DNA of 64,000 bases from Oscillospiraceae bacterium (lineage in GTDB: Bacteria > Bacillota_A > Clostridia > Oscillospirales > Oscillospiraceae), in the NCBI GenBank assembly GCA_017408725.1, contig JAFQUA010000031.1, forward strand, positions 55,529 through 119,528. Direction: 5' to 3'. A program made the position numbers and the translations under genes. Below are positions 33,692-44,080 of this stretch, in pieces (positions within the stretch are counted from its first letter, which is position 1; each line of letters starts with the position of its first letter). The notes under the pieces were generated by a model that was not told the DNA's origin, searched no databases, and worked only from the letters and a program-made list of their open reading frames with translations.

Positions 33692-34948
33692 TCAGCGGAT
33701 ATGTCCGTCGCCGGAGATGATGTATTTATAGCTGGTTAACTCTCTTAAGCCCATAGGCCCTCTGGCATGGAGCTTTTGGGTAGAGATACCCATTTCACAT
33801 CCAAGTCCAAATTCACCGCCATCGGTAAACCGTGTAGATGCATTGATATACACCGCGGCAGAGTCCACGCCCGCGGCAAATGCAGCCTTTGCTTCCTCGT
33901 TTTGTGTCACGATGGCTTCACTGTGTCCCGTGGAATGGTTGCTGATATGAGATACAGCCTCCTCAACACCGCTGACACATTTGACTGCAAGAATATAATC
34001 CAGAAACTCTGTATCAAAGTCCGTATCTTCCGCCGGTTTGCCGGGGATGACCGACAACGCAGTCGGATCCAAACGCAGTTCCACCGGAATCAAGCCCTTT
34101 TCCTTGCGTTCCACCACGAGCTTCTGATACAACATCGGCAAAAAATCGGCGGCAATGGTTTCATCTACAAGAAGAACTTCCTCCGCATTACAAACGCTGG
34201 GCCGGCTTGTCTTTGCATTGTTAATGATCTGAAGCGCCATGGAAAGATCCGCAGACTTTTCCACATACACATGGCAGATACCGGTGCCGGTAGCAATGCA
34301 AGGAACGGTGGCGTTCTGGACACAGGCATTGATCAGTCCAGCACCGCCTCTGGGAATCAGAAGGTCAATGTAGCCATTGGCCGTCATCAAGGCGGTTGCG
34401 CTGGCACGGGTGGTATCCTGCACCAGATTCACTGCATTCTCCGTAATGCCGACAGAGCGCAAACCGGACCGCAGCGCGTTGACAATGGCATTGGCAGAGC
34501 GGAAGGCCTCTTTACCGCCACGAAGGACGCAGACATTGCCGCTTTTCAGCGCCAGCGCCGCCGCATCGCTGGTCACATTGGGCCGGCTTTCGTAAATAAT
34601 GGCAATCACGCCCATAGGTACAGAAATCTTTTGAATCTTCAATCCGTCAACACGGGTGTGTTCTTCCAAAAGATGCCCCACCGGATCCGGCAGGCTGATC
34701 ACATCACGGATGCCCTTCGCCATGCCGGCGATCCGCGCGGGAGTCAACTGCAGTCTGTCCAGCATCACATCAGATACCGTACCCTTTGCCTGCTCCACGT
34801 CCAGCGCATTTGCCGAGAGGATTGCGTCCTGTTCCCGCTCCAAAGCATCTGCCATGGCGGCCAGTGCCTTATTCTTCTGCTCTGTGGTTAAACGGTTTAT
34901 TTCAAATTTTGCCGCCTTTGCGGCTTTCAGCATAGCTTCCATAGTCAT
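33692..34948 (-). CDS. proA: Gamma-glutamyl phosphate reductase
   Basis: ProA is the second enzyme of proline synthesis, an NADPH-dependent aldehyde-dehydrogenase-fold protein. The 418-residue protein has [19 protein letters not shown], the nucleotide site [13 protein letters not shown], the catalytic cysteine in [12 protein letters not shown] and the C-terminal [20 protein letters not shown]. It starts in a four-base overlap with proB. Confidence 0.97.
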   Translation of the reverse strand: MTMEAMLKAAKAAKFEINRLTTEQKNKALAAMADALEREQDAILSANALDVEQAKGTVSDVMLDRLQLTPARIAGMAKGIRDVISLPDPVGHLLEEHTRVDGLKIQKISVPMGVIAIIYESRPNVTSDAAALALKSGNVCVLRGGKEAFRSANAIVNALRSGLRSVGITENAVNLVQDTTRASATALMTANGYIDLLIPRGGAGLINACVQNATVPCIATGTGICHVYVEKSADLSMALQIINNAKTSRPSVCNAEEVLLVDETIAADFLPMLYQKLVVERKEKGLIPVELRLDPTALSVIPGKPAEDTDFDTEFLDYILAVKCVSGVEEAVSHISNHSTGHSEAIVTQNEEAKAAFAAGVDSAAVYINASTRFTDGGEFGLGCEMGISTQKLHARGPMGLRELTSYKYIISGDGHIR

Positions 34949-35709
34949 TTACCCGAAAATCTGGTGCCAATTTGCTTACCGTCCAGAATATCATAGAGAT
35001 TCATAGGGCGGTTGCCGTTGGCGATGATCATGTCACAGCCGCAGTCCATACAAATGGCAGCGGCGTGAAGTTTTGTTACCATACCGCCGGTTCCCTGCCC
35101 GGACACGGGCGCTCCTGCCAAAGCATAAATATTCTCATCCAGCTTGGGAACATGATGGATCAGCTGAGCATCGGGACAAGTATGAGGATCAGAAGTGTAC
35201 AAACCATCGATGTCCGACAGTAAGATCAGCAGATCCGCCCCCACACTTTTTGCCACAATGGCAGCCAGTGTGTCATTGTCACCGATCACGATCTCTTCCG
35301 TTGCTACGGTATCGTTTTCGTTGATAATGGGCAGTGCCCCCAGTTCCAAAAGCCGGTTAATGGTATTGCCAAAGTTCTCGTGACGGTTATCGTTAGCGAT
35401 ATCGTCGCCGGTGATCAGCAACTGGGCAACTGTATGGTTGTATTCGCTGAATAGCTTATCATATGTATACATCAGCTCGCACTGACCCACTGCCGCAGCC
35501 GCCTGCTTGGTAGGGATATCCGTAGGCCGTTTCAGCAGTCCAAGCTTGCCAACGCCCATACCAATGGCACCGGAAGAAACTACGATCACTTCGTGCCCCG
35601 CATTCTTGATGTCGCTGATGCACTGGCACAGCTCTTGCACACGGCGAATATTCAAGTGTCCTGTGGCATGGGCCAATGTGGATGTGCCAATTTTTACAAC
35701 GATTCGCAT
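34945..35709 (-). CDS. proB: Glutamate 5-kinase, short form without PUA domain
   Basis: ProB is the first enzyme of proline synthesis. The start [14 protein letters not shown] (35709) is chosen by homology; the longer frame extends into argF. The 254-residue product consists of the amino acid kinase domain only, with [15 protein letters not shown], the acidic [11 protein letters not shown] and [12 protein letters not shown]. The PUA domain (about 100 residues) seen in E. coli is absent, as in several Firmicutes. It is 25 bases after argF, so it probably belongs to the same transcript. Confidence 0.95.
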   Translation of the reverse strand: MRIVVKIGTSTLAHATGHLNIRRVQELCQCISDIKNAGHEVIVVSSGAIGMGVGKLGLLKRPTDIPTKQAAAAVGQCELMYTYDKLFSEYNHTVAQLLITGDDIANDNRHENFGNTINRLLELGALPIINENDTVATEEIVIGDNDTLAAIVAKSVGADLLILLSDIDGLYTSDPHTCPDAQLIHHVPKLDENIYALAGAPVSGQGTGGMVTKLHAAAICMDCGCDMIIANGNRPMNLYDILDGKQIGTRFSGK

Positions 35710-35734
35710 AGAATACCTTCTTTCTGTGTATTCC

Positions 35735-36724
35735 TTATACCAAAGTAGCTGCCATGACCGCCTTAATGGTGTGCATTCTATTCTCCGCCTCATCAAAAAC
35801 GATGGAACGGCTGCTTTCAAAGACCTCATTGGTCACTTCCATGCAGTCAATGCCGAATTTTTCGTACATCTCCTGCCCGGTGGTGGTATTGAGATCATGG
35901 AATGCCGGCAGGCAGTGCATAAAGCGGCACTGCTCCCCTGCTGCGTTCATCAGTTCCATGGTAACGCGGTAGGAAGAAAGCTCTTCGATCCGCTCTTTCC
36001 ATACTTCATCGGGCTCGCCCATAGATACCCAAACATCCGTATAGATCACATGGGCATCCTTAACGGCTGCCTCAGGATCTGTGATGAATTCCAACACCGC
36101 ATCGGTCTGGGATGCGATTTTCTGACACTGTGCGATCAGTGCGCTGTCCGGAAAATATTTCTCAGGTGCGCAGGCAACAAAGTGCATTCCCATTTTTGCA
36201 CAGCCGACCATGAGAGAATTACCCATATTATAGCGGGCATCGCCCATATATACAAGCTTTTTTCCCTTCAGTTCGCCAAAATATTCTTTGATTGTCAAAA
36301 AGTCTGCTAGGATCTGGGTGGGATGGAACTCGTTTGTCAGGCCGTTCCATACCGGAACGCCCGCATACTTGGCAAGATCCTCCACGATCTCTTGCCCAAA
36401 ACCGCGGTACTCAATACCGTCAAACATCCGGCCCAAAACCCGCGCGGTATCGGCAATGGATTCCTTCTTGCCCATCTGAGAGCTCTTGGGATCCAGATAC
36501 ACAGGATGCATACCCAGATCTGCAGCAGCTACTTCAAAAGCGCAGCGGGTACGGGTACTGGTTTTCTCAAACACCAGTGCGATGGACTTTCCCTCGCAAA
36601 GACGATGGCTGATTCCATCCTTCTTCTTCGCCTTAAAATCAGCGGCAAGATCAATAAGTCCCGCGATTTCCTCCGGCGTAAAATCGAGCAGCTTCAAAAA
36701 ACTTTTATTCTCCAGACCAAGCAT
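35735..36724 (-). CDS. argF: Ornithine carbamoyltransferase
   Basis: ArgF makes citrulline from ornithine and carbamoyl phosphate. The start at 36724 shares its A with the argD stop (TGATG) and has GGGAGG six bases upstream; the alternative at 36742 lies further inside argD. The 329-residue protein has the carbamoyl phosphate motif [11 protein letters not shown], the ornithine loop and the HCLPAFHD motif that distinguishes ornithine from other carbamoyltransferases. The anabolic role is inferred from the operon. Confidence 0.95.
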   Translation of the reverse strand: MLGLENKSFLKLLDFTPEEIAGLIDLAADFKAKKKDGISHRLCEGKSIALVFEKTSTRTRCAFEVAAADLGMHPVYLDPKSSQMGKKESIADTARVLGRMFDGIEYRGFGQEIVEDLAKYAGVPVWNGLTNEFHPTQILADFLTIKEYFGELKGKKLVYMGDARYNMGNSLMVGCAKMGMHFVACAPEKYFPDSALIAQCQKIASQTDAVLEFITDPEAAVKDAHVIYTDVWVSMGEPDEVWKERIEELSSYRVTMELMNAAGEQCRFMHCLPAFHDLNTTTGQEMYEKFGIDCMEVTNEVFESSRSIVFDEAENRMHTIKAVMAATLV

Positions 36725-37896
36725 CAAAGGCCCTCCCCACATACGGTTTTAATAGTATCAACAGCAGATTTTAGAACATCCATGGGGATATTCAGTGCCG
36801 GCAGCAGACGCACCTTATCCTTGGCTGTCAGGCACAGCACACCCTTTTCCATGCAGGCATTCACCACATCCTTGGCACTTTTCACCGTCTTAATGCCAAT
36901 CATCAAGCCCATGCCCTTGACGGATTCCACGCCGGGTACGTTCTCGAGCGCATGGAAAACATAGTCACTCTTTTCCTGTACCTGTGCCAAAAAGGCATCA
37001 TCCAGTCGTGAAATCACACTCAGCGCACCGGCGCAGCTAACCGGATTGCCGCCATAAGTAGAACCGTGATCACCGGGGCTCAAAATATACTGCACTTTTT
37101 CGCTCATCAGTGTCGCGCCGATGGGCAATCCGCCGCCAAGGCCCTTTGCAGTAGAAACAATATCCGGCTCAATGCCGTAATGCATATACGCATACAGCTT
37201 TCCGGTTCTTCCGTTTCCGGTCTGAACCTCGTCGATGATCAACGGAATATCCTTTTCTTTTGCAAGCTTGGCAGCCGCCAGTATAAACTCACGGCTCAAG
37301 GGCAAAACACCACCCTCGCCCTGAACGCACTCCAGCATAATACCAGCGGCATTCACTTCTGTCACCGTTTTGATAAGTCCGTCAATATCATCGGCTTCCA
37401 CATAAGCAAAGCCCGGTGTCAACGGCTGAAAATCCGCGTGGAACTTATCCTGTCCGGTGGCCGCCAGCGTGGTCAGCGTTCTTCCGTGGAAGCTATTGAC
37501 GAGGGTTACGATGGTATAGCAACCGTTCCCTTTTTTTTGTGCGGAATATTTTCTTGCTACCTTAATGGCGCACTCGTTGGCTTCCGCACCGGAATTGGAG
37601 AAAAACACCTTCTTCATACCGGTCTTTTCGCACAGCGCCTTGGCAAGCAGTGCGCAAGGCTCAGTATAGTAAAGGTTAGAGGTGTGCTGCAGCTTGGAAA
37701 GCTGGGTCGTCACCGCTTCCAACCACTGGTCGTCGGCAATACCAAAGCTGGTAACACCGATACCGGAACCCATATCGATATATTCCTTACCGTCCGCAGC
37801 CGTCATAATGCTGCCCTTGCCGGACACCAGCTCCACAGGAAACCGTCCGTAGGTACCGGCTACATATTCCTGATCCAACGAAATAATGCTGTTCAT
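36724..37896 (-). CDS. argD: Acetylornithine aminotransferase
   Basis: A class III PLP-dependent transaminase of 390 residues. Visible motifs are [18 protein letters not shown], the cofactor-binding [14 protein letters not shown] and the Schiff-base lysine in [14 protein letters not shown]. It probably also acts in lysine synthesis as in other bacteria. It starts five bases after argB and abuts argF. Confidence 0.95.
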   Translation of the reverse strand: MNSIISLDQEYVAGTYGRFPVELVSGKGSIMTAADGKEYIDMGSGIGVTSFGIADDQWLEAVTTQLSKLQHTSNLYYTEPCALLAKALCEKTGMKKVFFSNSGAEANECAIKVARKYSAQKKGNGCYTIVTLVNSFHGRTLTTLAATGQDKFHADFQPLTPGFAYVEADDIDGLIKTVTEVNAAGIMLECVQGEGGVLPLSREFILAAAKLAKEKDIPLIIDEVQTGNGRTGKLYAYMHYGIEPDIVSTAKGLGGGLPIGATLMSEKVQYILSPGDHGSTYGGNPVSCAGALSVISRLDDAFLAQVQEKSDYVFHALENVPGVESVKGMGLMIGIKTVKSAKDVVNACMEKGVLCLTAKDKVRLLPALNIPMDVLKSAVDTIKTVCGEGL

Positions 37897-37901
37897 AAGC
37901 T

Positions 37902-38765
37902 TTAACCTTTCATCACCATGGTACCGGCACCTTCATCCGTCAGCAGCTCCATCAGAATGGAGTGCGAGATGCGGCCATCCATAATAATCACATTATCAAC
38001 ACCCTTTTCCAGTGCCTCAATGCAGCAATCTACCTTGGGGATCATGCCGCCGGAGATCACACCGGAATCATAGAGTTTTCTTGCTTCCTCAATGGTAATA
38101 TGGGGGATCAGCGTGGACGGATCATCCTTGTCGGTCAAAATACCGGCAATATCCGTCATCATGATCAGTCTCTCTGCACCCAACGCACCTGCTATGTAGG
38201 CAGCAGCCGTGTCGCCGTTGATGTTATAAACATTTCCCTGCCGGTCACTGGCAACGGTGGAGATCACGGGGATATAGTTCTTTTCCAGAAGGTCGGTGAT
38301 GGGTTGGGTGCGGATCTTTGTGATCTGGCCCACAAAGCCCAGTGCCTCGTTTTTGATCTTTGCTTCGATAATGCCGCCATCGATACCGGAAAGTCCCACA
38401 GCATGACCGCCCTTGGTCTGCAGCAAATTCACAAGGCACTTATTAACCTTACCTGCAAGCACCATCTGCACGATGTCCACGGTTTCCTTATCTGTCACCC
38501 GCAGACCGTCTACAAACTTGGCCTTTTTGCCAAGCTTTGCCATGGTCTCACTGATCTCAGGACCGCCGCCATGGACGAGCACCACCTTGACACCGATGAG
38601 CCACAGCAAAACGATGTCCTCCATCACCTGCTGCTTCAGCTGCTCATTGATCATGGCATTGCCGCCATATTTGACCACAACTGTCTTTCCGCTATACTTC
38701 TTAATATAAGGCAGCGCAGCGGTCAGAACCTCTGCCCGCTGTGCGTTAGAAAAATGCATATCCAT
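37902..38765 (-). CDS. argB: Acetylglutamate kinase
   Basis: ArgB phosphorylates N-acetylglutamate. The 287-residue amino acid kinase has VVKYGGNAMIN, the glycine-rich VLVHGGGPEI, and SGGMIPKVDCCIEAL in the ATP-binding part. The N-terminal extension (residues 1-22, ALPYIKKYSGKTVV) is the type found in arginine-inhibited hexameric enzymes, so feedback control is likely. Confidence 0.96.
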   Translation of the reverse strand: MDMHFSNAQRAEVLTAALPYIKKYSGKTVVVKYGGNAMINEQLKQQVMEDIVLLWLIGVKVVLVHGGGPEISETMAKLGKKAKFVDGLRVTDKETVDIVQMVLAGKVNKCLVNLLQTKGGHAVGLSGIDGGIIEAKIKNEALGFVGQITKIRTQPITDLLEKNYIPVISTVASDRQGNVYNINGDTAAAYIAGALGAERLIMMTDIAGILTDKDDPSTLIPHITIEEARKLYDSGVISGGMIPKVDCCIEALEKGVDNVIIMDGRISHSILMELLTDEGAGTMVMKG

Positions 38766-38776
38766 GGATATCCTCC

Positions 38777-39991
38777 TTATGTACGGTAATCTCCGTTGAT
38801 CTTTACATAGTCATAGGTAAGGTCGCAGCCCCATGCTGTGGCACCGTAAGGGCCGTCACCCAGACTGACAAGAATTTCGATTTCCTTTTCCAACAGGATC
38901 TCCTTGGCCTTTTCCTCACTGAAAGGTACGCCTGCGCCGCCCGCGCAAACTTCGATCTCACCCTTGCAGGAACGGAACTTCACGCCGATCTTAGATACAT
39001 CCACCTTTGCGCCGCTGTAGCCGATGGCACACAGCACCCGACCCCAGTTAGCATCCGCACCAAACATGGCAGCCTTGGTCAGGCTGGAGCAAATGACGCT
39101 CTTGGCGCTGATCTTGGCAGCTTCCAAGGTGTCCGCGCCGGTGGTGATGCACTCCAGAAGCTTGGTAGCGCCCTCGCCGTCACCGGCAATGGTGCGGCAG
39201 AGGCTGACGGTAATGGTGTTCAGCGCTTTCATAAATACAGCAAAATCTTCGTTATCTTCCTTGATCTCTGCATTGCCGGCCATGCCGTTGGCAAGCACCG
39301 TTACCATATCATTGGTAGAGGTGTCGCCGTCGATGCTGAGCATATTGAAGGTATTCTGAATATCGCTGGACAATGCCTTTTGCAGCATTTCAGAAGAAAT
39401 AGCTGCATCGGTAGTGATAAACACCAGCATGGTTGCCATATTGGGATGGATCATACCGCTTCCCTTGGCAATGCCGCCCATATGACAGGTCTTGCCGCCA
39501 AGAGTAAACTCCACAGCGATCTCCTTGGGCACCATATCGGTGGTCATGATGGCGTGGGCTGCCGCGTCACCGCCGTTTTCAGACAAGCCTGCAGTCAGCT
39601 CTGCCATACCGTCCGCAATGGGTGTGATGTTCAGCGGCTGACCGATGACGCCGGTGGATGCCACTACAACATCCTTTGCGTTCACATCGGTATACTGTTC
39701 TACCAGCGCGCACATCGCTTCCGCGATCTCAATGCCGTTTGCATTGCAGGTATTGGCATTACCGCTGTTACAGATGACCGCCTGAGCTTTCCCGTCAGCA
39801 ATGTTTTGCTTTGTCACCTGCAAAGGAGCACCCTTGACAAGATTGGTAGTATAGACCGCAGCCGCGTTTGCCTTAACATCACTGACGATCAGTGCCAGAT
39901 CCCTTTTGGAATGATTTTTACGGATTCCGCAATGGATACCGTTTGCCTTAAAACCTTTTGCGGCACACACGCCGCCGGAAATCAGTTTCAT
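38777..39991 (-). CDS. argJ: Glutamate N-acetyltransferase / amino-acid N-acetyltransferase
   Basis: ArgJ recycles the acetyl group from acetylornithine to glutamate and may also use acetyl-CoA. The 404-residue precursor is expected to cleave itself at the conserved Ala-Thr in [11 protein letters not shown] (about residue 190), giving two chains. The C-terminus ends with [21 protein letters not shown], typical of the family. No argA is in the cluster, which supports a bifunctional role. Confidence 0.95.
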   Translation of the reverse strand: MKLISGGVCAAKGFKANGIHCGIRKNHSKRDLALIVSDVKANAAAVYTTNLVKGAPLQVTKQNIADGKAQAVICNSGNANTCNANGIEIAEAMCALVEQYTDVNAKDVVVASTGVIGQPLNITPIADGMAELTAGLSENGGDAAAHAIMTTDMVPKEIAVEFTLGGKTCHMGGIAKGSGMIHPNMATMLVFITTDAAISSEMLQKALSSDIQNTFNMLSIDGDTSTNDMVTVLANGMAGNAEIKEDNEDFAVFMKALNTITVSLCRTIAGDGEGATKLLECITTGADTLEAAKISAKSVICSSLTKAAMFGADANWGRVLCAIGYSGAKVDVSKIGVKFRSCKGEIEVCAGGAGVPFSEEKAKEILLEKEIEILVSLGDGPYGATAWGCDLTYDYVKINGDYRT

Positions 39992-40005
39992 ATGTAGACC
40001 TCTTT

Positions 40006-40926
40006 TTATAAGCTCAGTCCTGTGGTTTCTTCCAGACCAAGCATAATATTCATATTCTGAATGGCAGCGCCGGATGCGCCCTTACCAAGATTATCAAACA
40101 GTGCGGTAACCATTGTCTGGTTTTCATGTCCGCTGACAATGATCCGCATGGTGTCCTTCAATGCCAGTGTACTTGCATAGATCACACTTTCATCACCGCC
40201 CAAAGGTGCGACCGTAACCATCTTCTGACCTGCGTAATGCTGATTCAGGTTGTTCCAAACGGTATTGGCGTCATAACCAGGCAGCAAAATTGTCGTTGCC
40301 ATTCCCTCATAGAAATCGCCAAGAATCGGAGAGAACACCGGCGGTTGTGCCAAACCACAGATCTTCTGCATCTCCGGAAGGTGCTTGTGCTTCAGATTTA
40401 TACCGTAGATCCGGTGGCTTTCATGGCGCACATCCCGGTTTTCATCCTCATATTCCGCGATCAGGTTCTTGCCACCGCCGCTGTAACCGGTCAGAGAGTA
40501 CACCGTCAGCGGAAAATCCCCAGGAAGCAAGCCGCTGTTGACCAAAGGATACACACAGGCAATAAAACCGCTGGCATGGCAGCCGGGATTGGCTACCCGC
40601 TTTGCGTTGCGGATTGCCTCACGGTGAGATTCCGACAATTCCGCGAAGCCGTAAGCCCAGTCAGAATTGGTACGGTGCGCAGTTGATGTATCAATGATCC
40701 GCACATTGTCATTCGTTGCCAGTGATACTGCTTCCACCGCTGCAGCATCCGGAAGGCAGAGAAATACGATATCCGCACTGTTTATCGCTTCCCCACGGGC
40801 GGCAATCTCTTTTCTTTTCTCCTCCGGCAGGCGGATCAGTTCAATGTCTTTTCTATCTGCCAGACGGTCGGCAATGCGAAGTCCGGTAGTACCGGCACTG
40901 CCGTCAATAAATACCTTAACCATCAT
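40006..40926 (-). CDS. argC: N-acetyl-gamma-glutamyl-phosphate reductase, type 2
   Basis: ArgC reduces acetylglutamyl phosphate with NADPH. The 306-residue length, the N-terminal VFIDGSAGTTGLRIADRL and the catalytic segment NPGCHASGFIACVYPLV place it in the shorter type 2 family rather than the 340-residue type 1 usual in Bacillus. Its ATG overlaps the argH stop (ATGA). Confidence 0.95.
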   Translation of the reverse strand: MMVKVFIDGSAGTTGLRIADRLADRKDIELIRLPEEKRKEIAARGEAINSADIVFLCLPDAAAVEAVSLATNDNVRIIDTSTAHRTNSDWAYGFAELSESHREAIRNAKRVANPGCHASGFIACVYPLVNSGLLPGDFPLTVYSLTGYSGGGKNLIAEYEDENRDVRHESHRIYGINLKHKHLPEMQKICGLAQPPVFSPILGDFYEGMATTILLPGYDANTVWNNLNQHYAGQKMVTVAPLGGDESVIYASTLALKDTMRIIVSGHENQTMVTALFDNLGKGASGAAIQNMNIMLGLEETTGLSL

Positions 40927-42296
40927 TTAAGGCTCGCTTTCACATAATTAATCTGGTTCTCCACGGAAGCAACCGATGTGCCTCCTTGAGAGATTCTTTT
41001 TTCCACACAGTTCATGAGGTCGATTGCAGGATACAAGTCAGCTTCAAACAAGTCACTGTGTGTCTTATAGATATCCAGCGGCAATTCTTCCAGAACCGCA
41101 TTCTTCTGAATACAGTAAGCAACCAGCTCGCCTGCAATCTTATAAGCACTGCGGAAAGGCATTCCCTTCTTCACCAGATAATCTGCCAGATCTGTCGCAT
41201 TGATAAAGCCTTTCTGCGCCGCAAGCTTCATATTCTTGCGGTTAGCGCTCATGGTTGCGATCATTCCGGTAAACACCTTTAAACACATGATCACTGTGTC
41301 GCAGGCATCAAAAACCGCTTCCTTATCCTCCTGCATATCCTTGTTATACGCCAGAGGCAGTCCCTTAAGGGTGGTCAGCAACGCAATCAAGTCGCCATAG
41401 ACTCTGCCGGTCTTACCCCGAACAAGCTCCGCCATGTCAGGGTTCTTCTTCTGAGGCATAATGGAAGAGCCTGTGGTGTAAGCATCGCTCAGTTCAATAA
41501 ACTTAAACTCCCAACTGGTCCAGAGAATGATTTCCTCAGAAAAACGGGACAGATGCATCATCAGCACGGAAATCGCGCTCATAATCTCCACGCAAAAATC
41601 ACGGTCGGATACACCGTCCAGAGAGTTCATGCAGATTCCGTCAAATCCCAGCTCCGTTGCTTCAAAGTAACGATCCGTATCATAGGTCGTACCTGCCAAA
41701 GCGCAGCAACCGATGGGGCTCTTGTTCATCCGTTTCCGGCAATCTGCCAGCCGATCCACATCCCGAAGGAGCATCATAGCGTATGCCATCAGATGATGGC
41801 CGAAGGTGATGGGCTGTGCCCGCTGCAGATGGGTGTAGCCGGGCATAATAGCATCCTTATAAGTTTCCGCCTTATCCGCAATGACACCGATCAATTCCTT
41901 GGAAAGACTGGTGATCTCATCGATCTGCTCCCGCAGATACATGCGGATATCCAGCGCCACCTGATCATTCCGGGAACGGGCAGTATGCAGTTTCTTGCCC
42001 ACATCACCAAGTCGCTCCGTCAGCACCTGCTCCACGAACATGTGGATATCCTCGCAGGTCATATCAAACTGCAGCTTTCCGCTATCCAGATCCTGCAGAA
42101 TCTGTTCCAATCCCGCAATCAAGGCATCAGCATCTGTTTGAGATATAATTCCCTTGGCAGCCAGCATGGCAGCGTGGGCCATGGAACCGGTGATATCCTG
42201 CCGGTACATCCGGCAATCAAAATGAATGGACGAATTAAAATCATCCGCAATTTTTTCCGTCTTGCCGTCGGTTCTGCCTGCCCACATCTTTGCCAT
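40923..42296 (-). CDS. argH: Argininosuccinate lyase
   Basis: The last step of arginine synthesis. The 457-residue fumarase-superfamily protein has ARSRNDQVALDIRMYLR, the histidine motif YTHLQRAQPITFGHH and the signature loop GSSIMPQKKNPDMAELVRGK. Length is normal. It follows argG by 12 bases. Confidence 0.97.
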   Translation of the reverse strand: MAKMWAGRTDGKTEKIADDFNSSIHFDCRMYRQDITGSMAHAAMLAAKGIISQTDADALIAGLEQILQDLDSGKLQFDMTCEDIHMFVEQVLTERLGDVGKKLHTARSRNDQVALDIRMYLREQIDEITSLSKELIGVIADKAETYKDAIMPGYTHLQRAQPITFGHHLMAYAMMLLRDVDRLADCRKRMNKSPIGCCALAGTTYDTDRYFEATELGFDGICMNSLDGVSDRDFCVEIMSAISVLMMHLSRFSEEIILWTSWEFKFIELSDAYTTGSSIMPQKKNPDMAELVRGKTGRVYGDLIALLTTLKGLPLAYNKDMQEDKEAVFDACDTVIMCLKVFTGMIATMSANRKNMKLAAQKGFINATDLADYLVKKGMPFRSAYKIAGELVAYCIQKNAVLEELPLDIYKTHSDLFEADLYPAIDLMNCVEKRISQGGTSVASVENQINYVKASLK

Positions 42297-42308
42297 GAGA
42301 AATTCTCC

Positions 42309-43532
42309 TTACTTCTTGTTCTTTGCGTCAACCATAGCCTTGACCTGAATGGGAAGGCCGTAGAGGTTGATAAATCCAGTTGCATCAGCCTGATTGTAAT
42401 CACTTTCGCCAAACGTTGCGATCTCTTCGGAATAGAGGGAATAATCGCTCCAGACACCGGCGTTGATCATATTACCCTTGTACAGCTTCAGCCGCACCTT
42501 ACCGGTGACAGTTTCCTGTGTCTTATCCACGAATGCTGCCAGAGCCTCCCGCAGGGGGGTAAACCACTGACCGTTATAAACCAGCTCAGCATATGTAATC
42601 GCCAGCCGCTGCTTTTCGTGCAGAGTCATCTTATCAAGGCAAATGCTCTCCAGTACACTGTGAGCCTTGTAGAGGATAGAGCCACCGGGAGTTTCATACA
42701 CGCCGCGGCACTTCATGCCCACCAGACGATTCTCCACAATGTCAAGCAGGCCGATACCGTTGGCACCGCCAATCTTATTCAGCTTCAGAATAATATCCTT
42801 AGCGCTCATCTTCTCGCCGTCCAGAGCAACGGGAATACCCTTTTCAAAATCAAGGGTGATGTAAGTAGGAACATCGGGTGCCTGCACGGGAGAAATGCCC
42901 ATTTCCAGGAAACCGGGCTTTTCATACTGGGGTTCGTTTCCGGTATCCTCCAGATCCAGACCCTCATGGCTCAAGTGCCACAGGTTCTTATCCTTGGAGT
43001 AGTTGGTCTCCCTGTTGATCTTCAAGGGAATGTTGTGAGCCTCAGCGTACTCGATTTCCTCTTCACGGGACTTGATATCCCACTCACGCCACGGAGCGAT
43101 GATGGGCATATCGGGGGCAAAGTGCTTGATAGTCAGCTCGAAACGAACCTGATCGTTGCCCTTACCGGTACAGCCGTGGGCGATGGCATCCGCGCCTTCT
43201 TTCAGTGCGATATCCACAAGGCCTTTGGCAATGCAGGGACGGGCGTGGGATGTACCCAACAGGTACTCTTCATAAATTGCACCAGCCTTCAGGCAGGGAA
43301 TGATATAATCATCCACATATTCATCGGTCTGGTCCAGAACATAAAGCTTGGATGCGCCGGTTTTCAGTGCCTTTTCCTCCAGACCTTCCAGCTCATCCGC
43401 CTGTCCGACATTACCGGAAACAGCGATAACTTCGCAGTTGTTATAGTTTTCCTTCAGCCAGGGAATGATGATGGAAGTGTCCAAGCCACCGGAATATGCC
43501 AATACGACCTTTTTGATGTTTTCTTTCTTCAT
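42309..43532 (-). CDS. argG: Argininosuccinate synthase
   Basis: ArgG joins citrulline and aspartate using ATP. The start [20 protein letters not shown] follows GGAGG by eight bases; an open frame that extends to 43730 runs through the promoter and is rejected. The 407-residue product carries the P-loop [21 protein letters not shown] and the citrulline/aspartate-binding [14 protein letters not shown]. It is the first gene of the arg-pro operon and has a consensus promoter. Confidence 0.97.
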   Translation of the reverse strand: MKKENIKKVVLAYSGGLDTSIIIPWLKENYNNCEVIAVSGNVGQADELEGLEEKALKTGASKLYVLDQTDEYVDDYIIPCLKAGAIYEEYLLGTSHARPCIAKGLVDIALKEGADAIAHGCTGKGNDQVRFELTIKHFAPDMPIIAPWREWDIKSREEEIEYAEAHNIPLKINRETNYSKDKNLWHLSHEGLDLEDTGNEPQYEKPGFLEMGISPVQAPDVPTYITLDFEKGIPVALDGEKMSAKDIILKLNKIGGANGIGLLDIVENRLVGMKCRGVYETPGGSILYKAHSVLESICLDKMTLHEKQRLAITYAELVYNGQWFTPLREALAAFVDKTQETVTGKVRLKLYKGNMINAGVWSDYSLYSEEIATFGESDYNQADATGFINLYGLPIQVKAMVDAKNKK

Positions 43533-43561
43533 GATTAAGACCTCCAGAAAGCAAGTAATAT

Positions 43562-43627
43562 TATATGTATGCAAAAGATTATACACCCCATTGATGAATA
43601 TGTCAACAAATTGCGTATATTTATGCA
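43562..43627 (-). promoter_or_regulatory. Promoter of the arg-pro operon with candidate ARG boxes
   Basis: The promoter is consensus: -35 TTGACA (43601-43606), 17-base spacer, -10 TATAAT (43578-43583) on the minus strand. Two A/T-rich imperfect palindromes flank it, TGCATAAATATACGCA (43612-43627) upstream and TGCATACATATA (43562-43573) downstream. Both resemble ARG boxes bound by ArgR/AhrC. The promoter is clear; the operator call is tentative. Confidence 0.7.
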
Positions 43628-43759
43628 TGATTTGGTAGTTTCTACTACATGGATTATCGATCTCTGCTACAATTCGGTTAATCTGCCAAATTTCCCCTGC
43701 AAACACATTTGTGTGCCAGTGAAAACACATTCAGAACCTTCCGGAAAAAATAAAAACTG

Positions 43760-43788
43760 TTGACATTCCGGTCAAAAATCAGTATAAT
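43760..43788 (+). promoter_or_regulatory. Promoter of tRNA-Thr
   Basis: Perfect -35 TTGACA (43760-43765) and -10 TATAAT (43783-43788) with a 17-base spacer; the tRNA begins 11 bases after the -10. Confidence 0.92.
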
Positions 43789-43798
43789 AACCAAGCTT

Positions 43799-43874
43799 GC
43801 TAGTGTAGCACAGTCGGTAGTGCATCTCACTCGTAATGAGAAGGTCGCCTGTTCGAGTCAGGTCACTAGCTCCA
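43799..43874 (+). tRNA. tRNA-Thr (CGT)
   Basis: A 76-base cloverleaf with acceptor GCTAGTG/CACTAGC, anticodon loop CTCGTAA (anticodon CGT), T-loop TTCGAGT and an encoded CCA. It is a single-gene transcript with its own promoter and terminator. Its 3' end from C56 is repeated at 44027-44045. Confidence 0.96.
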
Positions 43875-43881
43875 AAAGAAC

Positions 43882-43915
43882 ACCCCTTCCCTGCTTGGGA
43901 TGGGGTATTCTTTTT
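43882..43915 (+). terminator. Terminator of tRNA-Thr
   Basis: ACCCC-TT-CCC pairs with GGG-AT-GGGGT (one T-T mismatch) around TGCTT, followed by ATTCTTTTT. It lies 8 bases after the CCA end. Confidence 0.85.
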
Positions 43916-43924
43916 ATGTTTGAA

Positions 43925-44045
43925 ACCTGACTCGAACAATCTGAATACAACAGTCCAGTGGACTGTTGCTTGCCACCGGCTGGACGGTGGCAATACCTTA
44001 ATTTTCGCCAAAGGCGAAAATGCAAACGAGTCAGGTCACTAGCTC
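43925..44045 (+). repeat. tRNA-linked structured repeat element, copy B (tRNA-Thr)
   Basis: The element begins with an inverted copy of the tRNA-Thr T-arm (43925-43937, 13 bases exactly complementary to 43851-43863). Three hairpins follow at 43948-43968, 43972-43991 and 44001-44021. It ends with a direct copy (44027-44045) of tRNA bases 43854-43872, starting at T-loop C56. The two flanks pair over 10 bases (43925-43934 with 44027-44036). The core matches copy A in order, size and sequence, with a paired C-G to U-A change in the third hairpin. Confidence 0.88.
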
Positions 44046-44080
44046 TAATAACCCCACTCCCAAAAGGAGTGGGGTTATTA
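44046..44080. terminator. Bidirectional terminator between the tRNA-Thr region and glmS
   Basis: TAATAACCCCACTCC pairs with GGAGTGGGGTTATTA around a 5-base loop. T-rich sequence follows on the plus strand. It immediately abuts the glmS stop codon. Confidence 0.8.

Noticed and set aside
41553..43538. 661-codon open frame on the plus strand across argG and argH
   Set aside because: It is antisense to two clearly recognised genes with full family motifs. The translation is rich in His, Ile and Gln with no domain, as expected from the opposite strand of codon-biased genes, and it has no ribosome binding site.
43607..43759. Additional RNA gene between argG and tRNA-Thr
   Set aside because: Apart from the upstream ARG-box candidate and promoter I see no stable hairpin or conserved RNA motif.
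43772..44011. Possible small protein in the tRNA-Thr region (minus strand)
   Set aside because: It is the reverse translation of the tRNA and the repeat element, with no start signal.
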